Assembly: GCA_963769765.1 (NCBI GenBank)
Contig: CAVYNA010000001.1
Location: forward strand, 310,001 to 374,000
DNA: 64,000 bases
Source: Bog-756 sp963769765
Lineage (GTDB): Bacteria; Actinomycetota; Acidimicrobiia; Acidimicrobiales; RAAP-2
Direction: 5' to 3'
The notes below the pieces were generated by a model that did no database searches, was not told where the DNA came from, and was given only the letters and a program-made list of their open reading frames with translations. Position numbers and translations under genes: made by a program. Shown here piece after piece: positions 41,502 through 49,621 of this stretch. Each line of letters begins with the position of its first letter. The first letter of the stretch is position 1.

Positions 41502-43229
41502 TCACGGTGCGCTCCGCCGCCGGCGTCGCCGTCCCACGAGGAGGATCGTCGCGATCCCGACGGCAGCGACGACCGCGACGGCAGCGACGGCAAGGGCGAG
41601 CGCGACCGGCGACAGCCCACCACCCGCATCACCCGCAGGTGGGGGGAGCGGAGACAGGGAGGACGTGCGAGGTGGTGTCCCGCTCGTCGGACCGCCGACC
41701 GGTCGCGTCGCGAACGCCGTGACCCGGTCGGCGCCGGGCACGAGCAGGAGGCCGTCGCCCGCGCTCGGCGTCGGGAAGTGGTTCGCGGGCACCTCGACCT
41801 GCGCCCGCTGGAGGAGCCGACCGGTCGCTGCATCGAGACCGACGAGACTGCCGTCACGGCCGAGGGACCACACGAGTCCGCCGGCGACGACCGGTGGGCC
41901 GCCGCCGGCACCGGCCCTCCAGAGCACGTGGACCGCCGCCGGCGCGGTGGTCACAGCCACGGCCACGGGGCCCGAGAGGCACGGGAGGAAGACGGTCGCT
42001 CCGACGGTCGCCGGTCCGCCGTCGACATCCTGGGTGCAGCCGGAGGGCGCAGCAGTCTCCTCGCCGCCGATACCTCCGAGTCGCGACCCGTCGAGGAGGT
42101 AGGCGATGGCGGACTTGCCGGAGACCACGACCTGACCGTCGGCGAGCAGCGCCGGCTGGGTCGAGAGGTCGAGGTCGTGTGCGTTGTCGGACGGCCACGA
42201 TCTTGGCGCGAAGACCTGCAGGAGGTGGAGTGTCGACGACAGCTCGAGGGTGGAGTCACTGTCGTCGTAACCATCGGCCGGTGACGTGACCGAGCCGTTG
42301 CCGGCCGTCACCCAGATGTCGCCGGTCCCGTCGATCGCCGGCGCGGCTCCGCCCATCCAGATCGCTCCGCGCTGCCGGCCCGGTCCGGTATCGACGGCGA
42401 AGTCGACCGGCGTGCCGCCGTCCTCTGCGACGCTCACCACCCAGCCCCGGTAGGCACCGCAGTCCCCGTAGTTTCCGCCGAAGCCGAAGACGACCCGTCC
42501 GGCGTCGAGCGCCAGCCCCGTCCGTTGCAGGAGGGCCGCCGGATCGGCCCCGGGTGGATCGACGCCGACGCTCGTCTCGACAGTCCCGTCGGAGATTCGG
42601 ACGCCGACGAGCCGGTGGGACGCAACGCCTGCGACCAGCTCGTCGGCGACCACGAAGAGCTCTCCTCGTGCCTCGTCGACGACCGGCGTCCCGGTGATCC
42701 CGACCGTCGGGCCGATGTCACCGCACGGGAGCGACGCGGCGGGAACCGGGGTGCCGACGTGAGTGGACCAGATCACAGCACCCGAAGCCGTCGAGAGCGC
42801 GTCCACGGTGTCGCGCTCGGTGGCGACGTAGACGCGCCCGGACGCGACGAGCGGCTCGCCGAACAGCTGTCCGTCGAGCGTCGGCGAGATCCACGCAGGC
42901 GACGAGGTGTCGACCGATGTGACCGCCGGCGCGACACCGGTACCGAGGGCGTCGTGGTGGTAGACGGTCCACGCTGACGCATCGACGACCGTCTGACGTG
43001 CGGCGGGCGGCACCGCGCCGGATCGACCGGTGACCGACATGCTGACGACGAGTCCGAACACGGCAAGCGTCACGACGCTCGCCGGACGGCCATGGCGACG
43101 GCCGTGGCGGCGGCGACGGGGGGCGGGACCGGACCGGATCTGCCGGGGCGGCGGTCGCCCGTCGGTCACGGCCGGCGGAGCGGTCCCGACCGGCCGCCCG
43201 GGGAGGTGGGTCCGGGGACGACCGACCAT
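41502..43229 (-). CDS. Membrane-anchored PQQ-like beta-propeller protein
   Basis: 575-aa protein with a very basic N-terminus, a hydrophobic segment (ASVVTLAVFGLVVSMSV), an extracytoplasmic PQQ-type propeller with repeated GRVYVATERDTVDALSTASGAVIWST-like blades, and a C-terminal transmembrane helix followed by an Arg-rich stop-transfer tail. Both ends would therefore be anchored and the propeller exposed outside. Conserved Cys pairs (LPCGDIG, YGDCGAYRG, PSGCTQD, LPCLSG) suggest disulfides. No dehydrogenase catalytic Asp-Glu set is evident, so a binding or scaffold role is likelier. Start (ATG 43229) uncertain; GTG 43292 is possible. Confidence 0.75.
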   Translation of the reverse strand: MVGRPRTHLPGRPVGTAPPAVTDGRPPPRQIRSGPAPRRRRHGRRHGRPASVVTLAVFGLVVSMSVTGRSGAVPPAARQTVVDASAWTVYHHDALGTGVAPAVTSVDTSSPAWISPTLDGQLFGEPLVASGRVYVATERDTVDALSTASGAVIWSTHVGTPVPAASLPCGDIGPTVGITGTPVVDEARGELFVVADELVAGVASHRLVGVRISDGTVETSVGVDPPGADPAALLQRTGLALDAGRVVFGFGGNYGDCGAYRGWVVSVAEDGGTPVDFAVDTGPGRQRGAIWMGGAAPAIDGTGDIWVTAGNGSVTSPADGYDDSDSTLELSSTLHLLQVFAPRSWPSDNAHDLDLSTQPALLADGQVVVSGKSAIAYLLDGSRLGGIGGEETAAPSGCTQDVDGGPATVGATVFLPCLSGPVAVAVTTAPAAVHVLWRAGAGGGPPVVAGGLVWSLGRDGSLVGLDAATGRLLQRAQVEVPANHFPTPSAGDGLLLVPGADRVTAFATRPVGGPTSGTPPRTSSLSPLPPPAGDAGGGLSPVALALAVAAVAVVAAVGIATILLVGRRRRRRSAP

Positions 43230-43275
43230 CGGGATCCGGAGTGTCCGCTCCTTTCGGGCCGATGTGTTCGCACGT

Positions 43276-44289
43276 TCACCTTCGAGGACCAACCGTCCGA
43301 CGCCAGTCGCCCGATCGTCCGCCGGACTTCTCCCAGACGGTGAGGTCCTCGATGGACGGCGGCGGATCCGCAGTCCGACATGCCCCGACGACGGTGAGCG
43401 CGGCGACGCAGCACGCGGTGAGTGCCTCCATCTCCACCCCGGTCCGTTCGACCGTCTCGACGGTGGCGGACACCACGACCGAGCGATCGTCGACGGTCAG
43501 GTCGACCGTCACCGACGAGAGCGCGATCGGGTGGCAGAGGGGGATCAGCGACGAGGTGAGCTTTGCCGCCTGGATGCCCGCGATCCTTGCTTCGCCGAGC
43601 ACCGCCGCGGGGTCGACGGCGTCCGCCAGCGCACGGTCGAGCCCGGTGGTCAGTTGCACCCGGCAGGCGGCGCCGGCCCTGCGCCGGGTCGGTGGCTTCG
43701 TCGAGACGTCGACCATTCGTGCTTGGCCGCGTGGATCGATGTGGGTGAGCTCCGATCCTCGACGCGCGGTGGTCGGCGTCGCGGGGTCGACCTCGGGGTT
43801 CGTCCCGCTCAGGCGATGGGCGTGGTGGTCCTGGTCTCCTCGAAGGAGTGCGACGGCGTGCTCGAGGAGGTGTCCGACGGCGTCGAGTCCCTCGCTCACC
43901 GCGTTCGGTGATCCGGGGAGGTTGAGGATCAGGCACCGCCCGACCGTGCCGGCGACTCCGCGTGAGAGGGCGCCGAGCGGACCCGAGGCGCGCACCCCCT
44001 CTGCCAGTCCCGGCGCACGCCGTTCGATGACCGCCTCGGTGGCCTCAGGTGTGAGATCGCGAGGGCCGAACCCGGTGCCGCCCGTCGTCACGACGAGACC
44101 GGCGAATCCGTCCGTCAGCTCGCGGAGGCGGGTCGTCACGGGCTCGGTCCCGTCCGGGACGACCGAGCGGTCGATGACGACGAAGCCGAGGCTCTCGAGG
44201 CACCGGGCGGCGAGCGGCCCCGACGCATCGACTCGCGAACCGTCCGCCGCAGAGTCGGAGACCGTGATGACCTTGGCCTCGAGCGTCAC
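43276..44289 (-). CDS. MogA/MoaB-MoaC fusion protein (molybdenum cofactor)
   Basis: 337-aa two-domain protein. Residues about 1-155 are a MogA/MoaB domain (VITVSDSAADG, VVTTGGTGFGPRDLTPEAT, LILNLPGSPNAV) that adenylylates molybdopterin. Residues about 180-337 are MoaC-like (LTHIDPRGQARMVDVSTK, ARIAGIQAAKLTSSLIPLCHPI, TGVEMEALTA, EKSGGRSGDW), normally making cyclic pyranopterin phosphate. The catalytic Asp and Lys of MoaC (E. coli IYDMCK) read VVGACR here, so that half may be inactive. GTG 44289 lies 7 nt after a TAGGAT box. Adjacent to modCBA. Confidence 0.9.
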   Translation of the reverse strand: MTLEAKVITVSDSAADGSRVDASGPLAARCLESLGFVVIDRSVVPDGTEPVTTRLRELTDGFAGLVVTTGGTGFGPRDLTPEATEAVIERRAPGLAEGVRASGPLGALSRGVAGTVGRCLILNLPGSPNAVSEGLDAVGHLLEHAVALLRGDQDHHAHRLSGTNPEVDPATPTTARRGSELTHIDPRGQARMVDVSTKPPTRRRAGAACRVQLTTGLDRALADAVDPAAVLGEARIAGIQAAKLTSSLIPLCHPIALSSVTVDLTVDDRSVVVSATVETVERTGVEMEALTACCVAALTVVGACRTADPPPSIEDLTVWEKSGGRSGDWRRTVGPRR

Positions 44290-44296
44290 CTCTCCG

Positions 44297-44302
44297 ATCC
44301 TA
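44297..44302 (-). promoter_or_regulatory. -10 box (TAGGAT) for the MogA-MoaC fusion
   Basis: TANNNT hexamer 7 nt before the GTG at 44289 on the minus strand. A GGAGAG lies between, so it could also be read as a ribosome binding site from upstream modC transcripts. Confidence 0.4.
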
Positions 44303-44356
44303 GGGTCCGACGCAGTCGCTCCCACCTGAGGGCACTCGACGGAGACAGCGCCCGGG

Positions 44357-45421
44357 TCAGCGCCGCACCGTGCCGGCGTAGGTGGTGATCTGGGTCGCCT
44401 TCACGGATGCCCAGACGGTCGAACCCTCGGCAATGCGCAGCTCCGCGATCGAGACGGTCGTGACCTCGATCGTGAGTGGGATCGGTTCGCCGAGCACGAC
44501 GCGTGTGCGCTCGCCGAGCCGGTGGAGCTCGAGGACGGTCGTCCGCCACTGGTTGCGCTCGCTCCCGTCATGGTGCTCGAGTGAGAGCGCGACGCTCTGC
44601 GGCGGGATCACCGCGAGGACATCGCCGCTGAGCCGCTCAGCAGCGTGCAAGGTGACGCCGTTTGCGAGTGTGAGGTGGGTTCCAGCCGCAGTCGCACCCA
44701 ACAGGTTGAGCCCGACGAGACTGGCGACATACGGCGTCACGGGCCGCGAGGCGATCGCCTGGAAGGTGCCCTCTTGCACGACGTGACCTCCTTCGAGGAT
44801 CACCATCCGGTCGGCGAGCACGGCGGCGTCGAGCGGATCGTGCGTCACGAGGATGCTCGAACCGGCGAACGAGGCAAGCTCGCTCCGGAGCTGCTGTCGG
44901 ACGTCGCCGCGGACATCGGCGTCCAGCGCGGCCATCGGCTCGTCGAGGAGGAGGACCCGCGGTCGGGTCGCGAGTGCCCGTGCGAGCGCGACCCGTTGTG
45001 CCTGGCCCCCGGAGAGCTCCGACGGTCGCGCATCGATCCGGTCGGAGAGGCCCAGACGCTCGAGCCACGACCGTGCGGACCGGGCGGCGTCACGCCGACC
45101 CAATCCCTGACGGCGAAGCCCGAATGCCACGTTGCCGAGCGCGCTCAGATGGGGGAAGAGGAGGTACTCCTGGAAGACGAGAGCCGAGCGGCGGTGCTCC
45201 GCAGGGACGAGGATGCGCTCGATCGGATCGTCCACCACCGTGCCGTCGAGCACGACGCGTCCGTGGTCGAGCGGCCGGTGGCCGGCCAGGACCCGCAGCA
45301 AGGTGGACTTCCCGCTCCCGTTGGGACCGAGGACTGCGATCACCTCGCCGTCCTGCGCAGTGAGCTCGACCCACTCGTCGAATCCGCCGAACGTCACGCC
45401 GACCGACGCGTCGAGCGTCAC
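44357..45421 (-). CDS. modC: Molybdate ABC transporter ATPase ModC
   Basis: 354-aa ABC ATPase with C-terminal TOBE region. Walker A GPNGSGKS (about 34-41), Q-loop VFQEYLLFPHL, signature LSGGQAQRVALARAL, Walker B VLLLDEP and H-loop VTHDPLDA. The C-terminal roughly 120 residues (LNLLGATAAGTHLTLANG, VWASVKATQITTY) form the molybdate-sensing TOBE domain. The GTG start overlaps the modB stop (GTGA). It powers molybdate uptake with ModB and ModA. Confidence 0.93.
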   Translation of the reverse strand: MTLDASVGVTFGGFDEWVELTAQDGEVIAVLGPNGSGKSTLLRVLAGHRPLDHGRVVLDGTVVDDPIERILVPAEHRRSALVFQEYLLFPHLSALGNVAFGLRRQGLGRRDAARSARSWLERLGLSDRIDARPSELSGGQAQRVALARALATRPRVLLLDEPMAALDADVRGDVRQQLRSELASFAGSSILVTHDPLDAAVLADRMVILEGGHVVQEGTFQAIASRPVTPYVASLVGLNLLGATAAGTHLTLANGVTLHAAERLSGDVLAVIPPQSVALSLEHHDGSERNQWRTTVLELHRLGERTRVVLGEPIPLTIEVTTVSIAELRIAEGSTVWASVKATQITTYAGTVRR

Positions 45422-46236
45422 CTGTCCACCGCGCGGAGCCACCAGCCACTGAGCGAGACCAGGACGACGATGCAGACCGCCAGCAACGCGAGCGAGAGCG
45501 CGGACGCGACGGCCACGTTGTCCTGGAGGGCGAGGTAGATCGCGAGCGGCAAGGTCTGGGTGCGACCCTGGATGTTGCCGGCGAAGGTGATCGTGGCCCC
45601 GAACTCGCCGAGGGCCCTGGCCCAGGTGAGTGCGGTCCCGGCGACCAAGGAGGGGAAGATGAGCGGCATGGTCACCTGTCGGAAGGTCGTCCACCGCCCG
45701 GCGCCGAGGTCTGCCGCCACCTCCTCGTAGCGGATGTCCATCGTGCGCAGTGCTGCCTCGACGGTGATCACGAGGAAAGGCATCGCGACGAACGTCTCGG
45801 CGAGGACGGCGCCGGCCGTGGTGAAGGTGAACTCGATCCCGAACAGGTCGAAGAGGGGCCGCCCGATCACGCCGTCGCGCCCGAACGCGAGCAGGAGCGC
45901 CACGCCGCCGACCACGGGAGGCAGCACCATCGGGACGAGGGCCAGCGCGCGGACCAGGTTCCGGCCGGGGAAATGGGTGCGGGCGAGCAGCCAGGCGAGG
46001 GGCACGCCGAGGAGGAGGGACAGACCCGTCGCCCAGAGCGAGCAGATGAGAGAGAGACGGAGGGCGTCGAGCGCGACCGGCGACGTGAGGTCGGTCCACA
46101 ACGTCGACCACGAAACCTTGGTGACCAGGCCGAGGAGCGGCACCGCGAGGAAGACGACGGTCACCGTGGCCGCGGCGACCACGAGCGCGGGCGGGCGCCG
46201 ACGGCGTGCGTGCCCCGCTGCCGGCTCGACGGTCAC
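45418..46236 (-). CDS. modB: Molybdate ABC transporter permease ModB
   Basis: 272-aa permease with about six transmembrane helices. SLICSLWATGLSLLLGVPLAWLLA, MVLPPVVGGVALLLAFGRDG and the EAA coupling loop (MDIRYEEVAADLGAGRWTTFRQVTMPL) are followed by ARALGEFGATITFAGNIQGRTQTLPLAIY, diagnostic for ModB/CysW-type permeases. The GTG start overlaps the modA stop (GTGA). Confidence 0.93.
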   Translation of the reverse strand: MTVEPAAGHARRRRPPALVVAAATVTVVFLAVPLLGLVTKVSWSTLWTDLTSPVALDALRLSLICSLWATGLSLLLGVPLAWLLARTHFPGRNLVRALALVPMVLPPVVGGVALLLAFGRDGVIGRPLFDLFGIEFTFTTAGAVLAETFVAMPFLVITVEAALRTMDIRYEEVAADLGAGRWTTFRQVTMPLIFPSLVAGTALTWARALGEFGATITFAGNIQGRTQTLPLAIYLALQDNVAVASALSLALLAVCIVVLVSLSGWWLRAVDR

Positions 46237-47048
46237 CGAGGCGGCAGGAACCCGGTCGCCCGCAGGACCTGTTGCCCGCGGGACCCCGTCACGAACGCGA
46301 TCCAGGCCGCGTCGAGGGCCGGGCTCGACGATCCCTTCACTTCGGCGATCGGATAGGCGGTGACGACGTTGTGCGCCGCCGGGATCGCGACCGCGCTGGC
46401 TGCCTTGCCGACGGTGCGCGCATCGGTGACGTAGACGATCGCTGCGTCGGCATTTCCGGTCGTGACCTGTCCGAGCGTGGTCTTCACGTCGTTGCCGACG
46501 GTGATCTTCGAGGGCGGGATGGTGACCCCGGCCGATCGCAGTGCCTCGGTTGCCGCCGCGCCACACGGTGCGCTCGTGGCGCAGAGCGCCACGACGCCGG
46601 CCTTCGTGAGATCGGCGAGAGAGGTGATGTGGAGGGGATTGCCCGGCTTCACCGCGAGCTCGAGGGTGTTGCGGGCAAAGATCACCGGGCTCCCTTGGAC
46701 GCGTCCGGACTCCTGGGCGATCGTCATCTCGGCCGGGCTCGCCGACGCGAAGACGTCGACCGGCGCCCCCTGGTCGATCTGGGTCGCGAGCGTGCCAGAC
46801 GATCCGAAGTTGAACACGATCGCGGTACCGGGGTGGTCGTGTTCGAATGCGACCGCGAGCTGACCGAACGCGCCGGTCAACGAGGATGCCGCGGAGACCG
46901 TGATCGATCCGTAGACGGCGGCTGGAGCCGTCGTCGTGGGCGCCGACGCCGAGGAGGTGGTGCACGCGGCCACCGTCAGGGCGGACGCGACCATCGCCGC
47001 GACGGTGACGCGACGGGCGCGCCGTTGGTCGAGGTCGGGCCCCGTCAT
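46233..47048 (-). CDS. modA: Molybdate-binding lipoprotein ModA
   Basis: 271-aa periplasmic-type solute-binding protein anchored as a lipoprotein (lipobox LTVAAC, Cys about 29). Ligand-site segments SAASSLTGAFGQLA, NFGSSGTLATQIDQGAPVDVFASAS and GNADAAIVYVTDA are typical of ModA. The ATG overlaps the stop of the upstream regulator by 4 nt. It captures molybdate or tungstate for ModBC. Confidence 0.94.
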   Translation of the reverse strand: MTGPDLDQRRARRVTVAAMVASALTVAACTTSSASAPTTTAPAAVYGSITVSAASSLTGAFGQLAVAFEHDHPGTAIVFNFGSSGTLATQIDQGAPVDVFASASPAEMTIAQESGRVQGSPVIFARNTLELAVKPGNPLHITSLADLTKAGVVALCATSAPCGAAATEALRSAGVTIPPSKITVGNDVKTTLGQVTTGNADAAIVYVTDARTVGKAASAVAIPAAHNVVTAYPIAEVKGSSSPALDAAWIAFVTGSRGQQVLRATGFLPPR

Positions 47049-47440
47049 CCTCGTGCCGCTTCCACGATCACGCTTGTCGCCTTCACAACGGCGGTGGCGA
47101 GGTCGCCCTCCTCGAGGGCGAGGTCGTCGGCGGCCTCGCGGGTGAGGAGCGAGACGACCCGTGACCGACCGGACTGCAGCTCGACGATGGCGGTCAGTCC
47201 GTCGCGCTCCACCCGGGTCACCACTCCGGTGAAGCGGTTCCGCGCCGACTGCACTTTGAGGTCGGGCTCGTTCGCCTGGTACTGGGCTCGCACGAAGGCG
47301 GCCAGGGAAGGACCGTCAACCACCCGGTGCCCGCCGTCCGAGCGGCTGGTGGCGAGCCGGCCGTCGTCGCACCACCGGCGCACGGTGTCCGCGCTCACGC
47401 CGAGCAGTTCGGCGACCTGTCCGGGTCGATAGTTGGCCAT
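47045..47440 (-). CDS. HTH-TOBE molybdate-responsive regulator
   Basis: 131-aa protein: an N-terminal MerR/excisionase-type helix-turn-helix (YRPGQVAELLGVSADTVRRWCDDGRLATSRSDGGHRVV) and a single C-terminal molbindin/TOBE domain (ARNRFTGVVTRVERDGLTAIVELQSGRSRVVSLLT, AVVKATSVIVE). It probably binds molybdate and regulates the downstream modABC genes with which it is coupled. This differs from E. coli ModE, which has a winged helix and two TOBE halves. Confidence 0.9.
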   Translation of the reverse strand: MANYRPGQVAELLGVSADTVRRWCDDGRLATSRSDGGHRVVDGPSLAAFVRAQYQANEPDLKVQSARNRFTGVVTRVERDGLTAIVELQSGRSRVVSLLTREAADDLALEEGDLATAVVKATSVIVEAARG

Positions 47441-47448
47441 TGCGAGGC

Positions 47449-47454
47449 AGCGTA
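47449..47454 (-). promoter_or_regulatory. -10 box (TACGCT) for the mod operon
   Basis: TANNNT hexamer 8 nt before the ATG at 47440 on the minus strand, the only clear promoter candidate for regulator-modA-modB-modC. Confidence 0.45.
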
Positions 47455-47569
47455 CCCCTGAACTTCGCAGATGCGGGAATCGAGGGCTCCAAATACGGGC
47501 AGTTCATTGCGGAGAACCGAGTGGTGGTGGCCCTCGGGCAACGCGGGCGCAGTGTGCGCCTGCAAGCCG

Positions 47570-47935
47570 TCAGGAGTCGAGCTGGCCGAGGAGCTCCACG
47601 GTGCCCGTCCCGAGATCACGGATGCGGGTCGCGAGGTCGTCGAACGTCATCACCGAGGGTGCCCGTGTCGAGACGGCGAAGGCGGCCCCGAGCCGCTCGC
47701 AGCGGTCGACCAGGTCGCGGAGCCGGCCGCCGATGTCCTGGTCGGGGCAGGGACGGGCCTTGAGCCACTGCTGTCCCTGCACTGCGACCTCGCGGATCTC
47801 GTCCCAGGTGGCGAACACCGAATCCGGACCAGAACGCAGGGCGTTCATGGCCAGCTTCGTGGTCGCGAGCAACGATTCGAAGAGCGGCATCGCATCCGCC
47901 TTCCACCGGGCCAACGCGTCCTCTCCGTTCCCCAC
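47570..47935 (-). CDS. Hypothetical helical protein
   Basis: 121-aa predicted all-helical protein: MGNGEDALARWKADAMPLFESLLATTKLAMNALRSGP, then TWDEIREVAVQGQQWLKARPCPDQDIGGRLRDLVDRCERLGAAFA. No family recognised and no membrane segment. It is GTG started with GGAG about 8 nt upstream, and codon bias fits the genome. It stands alone between the mod operon and the zinc-ribbon gene. Confidence 0.6.
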   Translation of the reverse strand: MGNGEDALARWKADAMPLFESLLATTKLAMNALRSGPDSVFATWDEIREVAVQGQQWLKARPCPDQDIGGRLRDLVDRCERLGAAFAVSTRAPSVMTFDDLATRIRDLGTGTVELLGQLDS

Positions 47936-48033
47936 CCGAGTCGCTCCGTCCCCCTGATCGCCAGCCTCAACCGGACGATCTCAAGACTAGCGAGGGGTCA
48001 TACCGTCGGTCCGGGATGGGGGCCCGGCGCAGG

Positions 48034-48345
48034 TCAACCGGCCCGTTGGTCCGGTGAGTCGGACGACCACGCGCCCCGGCCCGGAGCAGTGGTCGTCCGC
48101 AGCAGAGGGGGCGCGTCGACAACGGCCGTGGCCTGACCTCCGCGCCCGGCCTTCTCCCCGACCGACAGATCGGCGACGCACTCGTCGCACAGCCACCGGT
48201 AAGCGTGCCTCGAGTGGATCCCGAACCGCCCCGGCCCGCTGACCTTCGAGACCGACTGCGTCCATCCGCACCGGTGGCACGGTGCACGTCGGGCGTGCGA
48301 CCCCGACCGGACTCCGGTCCGATCGTCCGGAAGCTGTTCGTACAC
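48034..48345 (-). CDS. Small zinc-ribbon protein
   Basis: 103-aa protein with two Cys pairs, APCHRCGWTQSVSKV and YRWLCDECVADL, about 32 residues apart, predicting a zinc ribbon. The C-terminal third is disordered. The GTG start has AGGAGG 8 nt upstream. Function unknown; may bind nucleic acid. Another frame across this region lacks the Cys pattern. Confidence 0.6.
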   Translation of the reverse strand: MYEQLPDDRTGVRSGSHARRAPCHRCGWTQSVSKVSGPGRFGIHSRHAYRWLCDECVADLSVGEKAGRGGQATAVVDAPPLLRTTTAPGRGAWSSDSPDQRAG

Positions 48346-48514
48346 GGCATGTACCTCCTGCCCACAGCCTCTTCCACAGAACGGTCGTGGGACAGAGGAA
48401 TTGGTCCCATCGAATCACCCTGGTCCCCGCCGCGGCTCTCCCGAGTGGGTCTTGCCCCCTCCTCGTCGCCTGCCCCGGCGGTCTTCGACGGCGGACGGGC
48501 ACAGCGCCGTCGAT

Positions 48515-49228
48515 CTATCGCTCGATCCGACACAGTCGGTGCACGCGTTCGGGTGCTGCTATCGCCCAGTTCGCGCGATGTCCCAGTCCATGCAGCTGCG
48601 ATGCATAGCACCCGATGACCATCTGCTTGGGTGGATTCCCGTCCCCCTCCCTGACATCGTCGAGCGGCTCCGTGGCGAATCCCCGATTCCGCACGTGCTC
48701 GTTGGCGAGGTCGCGCTCGCCCGAGAATTCTTCTGCGTAGGGGAGCTCCTCGTAGACGAGCCATTCGACGTCCGGGCGGCCGTTCGCGAGGGTCATGCAG
48801 GCATCTGCGGTGATCTGGTGATCGGGGTGTAGCACTCCGAGTGGTATCAGCCATCTGCTTGGAGAGAGCTCATCGATCAGGTGCTCCAGCTCACGTGCGA
48901 CGGCCTCTGCGAGCTCGCCGGCCCCGGTCGCACCCTGGTATCCATATGCCGAGCTCCGATACTCGCCGTCCCAAAAGTTCAGGTGGCGTATCGATGCCTT
49001 CAGAAGATCGGCCGCACGCGTGTCTTCGCCTCGTCGAATCCCCGCGACGTCGTCACCTGCGTCGAAGACCCCACAGTCGCGGTCCCAATCGGGAAGTGAC
49101 CACACCGCGGCCGGACCGCCCGAGAACACCGTCACCATGACCGAACCCGGATGTCCGGCGAGAAATCCAGCACAGCTCAAGGCCAAATCGTCCAGATGAG
49201 GTGACACCGCCACCACCGGTGCACCCAT
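48515..49228 (-). CDS. PIG-L family deacetylase
   Basis: 237-aa PIG-L/LmbE-fold zinc deacetylase, the third in this window and shortest. Motifs are VAVSPHLDDLALSCAGFL (HxDD with Leu in place of Pro) and GVLHPDHQITADACM. Such proteins often deacetylate N-acetylglucosaminyl groups in antibiotic or glycan pathways. The DNA appears less GC-rich than its neighbours and it lies near a tRNA and a decayed PIN gene, so acquisition is possible. ATG 49228 is preferred because it is 6 nt after a TAGCGT box. Confidence 0.8.
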   Translation of the reverse strand: MGAPVVAVSPHLDDLALSCAGFLAGHPGSVMVTVFSGGPAAVWSLPDWDRDCGVFDAGDDVAGIRRGEDTRAADLLKASIRHLNFWDGEYRSSAYGYQGATGAGELAEAVARELEHLIDELSPSRWLIPLGVLHPDHQITADACMTLANGRPDVEWLVYEELPYAEEFSGERDLANEHVRNRGFATEPLDDVREGDGNPPKQMVIGCYASQLHGLGHRANWAIAAPERVHRLCRIER

Positions 49229-49234
49229 GTGCAC

Positions 49235-49240
49235 ACGCTA
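49235..49240 (-). promoter_or_regulatory. -10 box (TAGCGT) for the PIG-L gene
   Basis: TANNNT hexamer 6 nt before the ATG at 49228 on the minus strand; it abuts the alternative GTG at 49234, arguing against that start. Confidence 0.45.
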
Positions 49241-49351
49241 CTTGGCACGCTGCTCGGCAAGAGTGTCCTTTCGTGAATCCCGATGTCGCCGTCCACGCAT
49301 GGCGTTGAGGGCTTCGCCGGCGGGGACCCTCCGTGCCGCCGGAAGCGGCGT

Positions 49352-49379
49352 GATGTATAGCGATGTATAGCGATGTATG
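49352..49379 (+). repeat. 10-bp tandem repeat (GATGTATAGC)
   Basis: Units at 49352-49361 and 49362-49371 plus a partial third copy. The AT-rich content is unusual for this chromosome, and it lies just upstream of the PIN-like remnant. Confidence 0.75.
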
Positions 49380-49401
49380 TGGACGGAGAAACCTTCGAGG
49401 C

Positions 49402-49551
49402 CTCCTTATCGCCTCGGTGCCGGCCAGCGGCGGAACGGTGCTCGCTCGACTCGACCTACGCCCTGTCGACGACCGTTTCATCACCAACAACCGACGCGAC
49501 TTCTCCCAATCGATTGCTGCGCTGTCAGTGACGCACCCGACCGATCTGGTC
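49402..49551 (+). pseudogene. Remnant of a PIN-domain (VapC-like) gene
   Basis: The translation LLIASVPASGGTVL...DDRFITNNRRDFSQSIAALSVTHPTDLV resembles the C-terminal third of VapC toxins, which typically end with a NNRRDF segment followed by a YP(T/D)DL motif. No N-terminal acidic motifs are found upstream in any frame, and the frame continues into tRNA-like sequence before stopping at 49587. It is read as a truncated toxin gene. Confidence 0.4.
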
Positions 49552-49565
49552 TCGCGCCGGAGCCA

Positions 49566-49579
49566 GTTCGATTCCCGTC
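49566..49579 (+). repeat. Inverted copy of the tRNA-Gly T-arm
   Basis: GTTCGATTCCCGTC, identical over 14 nt to the T-arm of the adjacent tRNA-Gly but on the opposite strand (the tRNA copy is the complement of 49629-49642). It may be an attachment-site scar or a tRNA fragment left by integration. Confidence 0.6.
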
Positions 49580-49621
49580 GCCTCTGATCCGAAGCCGACT
49601 CCTACTGCGAGGAGGTCTGAG

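Noticed and set aside
39714..42284. 856-codon plus-strand open frame antisense to the MFS and propeller genes
   Set aside because: Extremely Arg/Asp/Glu-rich translation, typical of the antisense frame of hydrophobic-protein codons.
48205..48618. Plus-strand gene opposite the zinc-ribbon gene
   Set aside because: Pro/Arg/Ser-rich translation; the minus frame carries paired CxxC motifs and a ribosome binding site.
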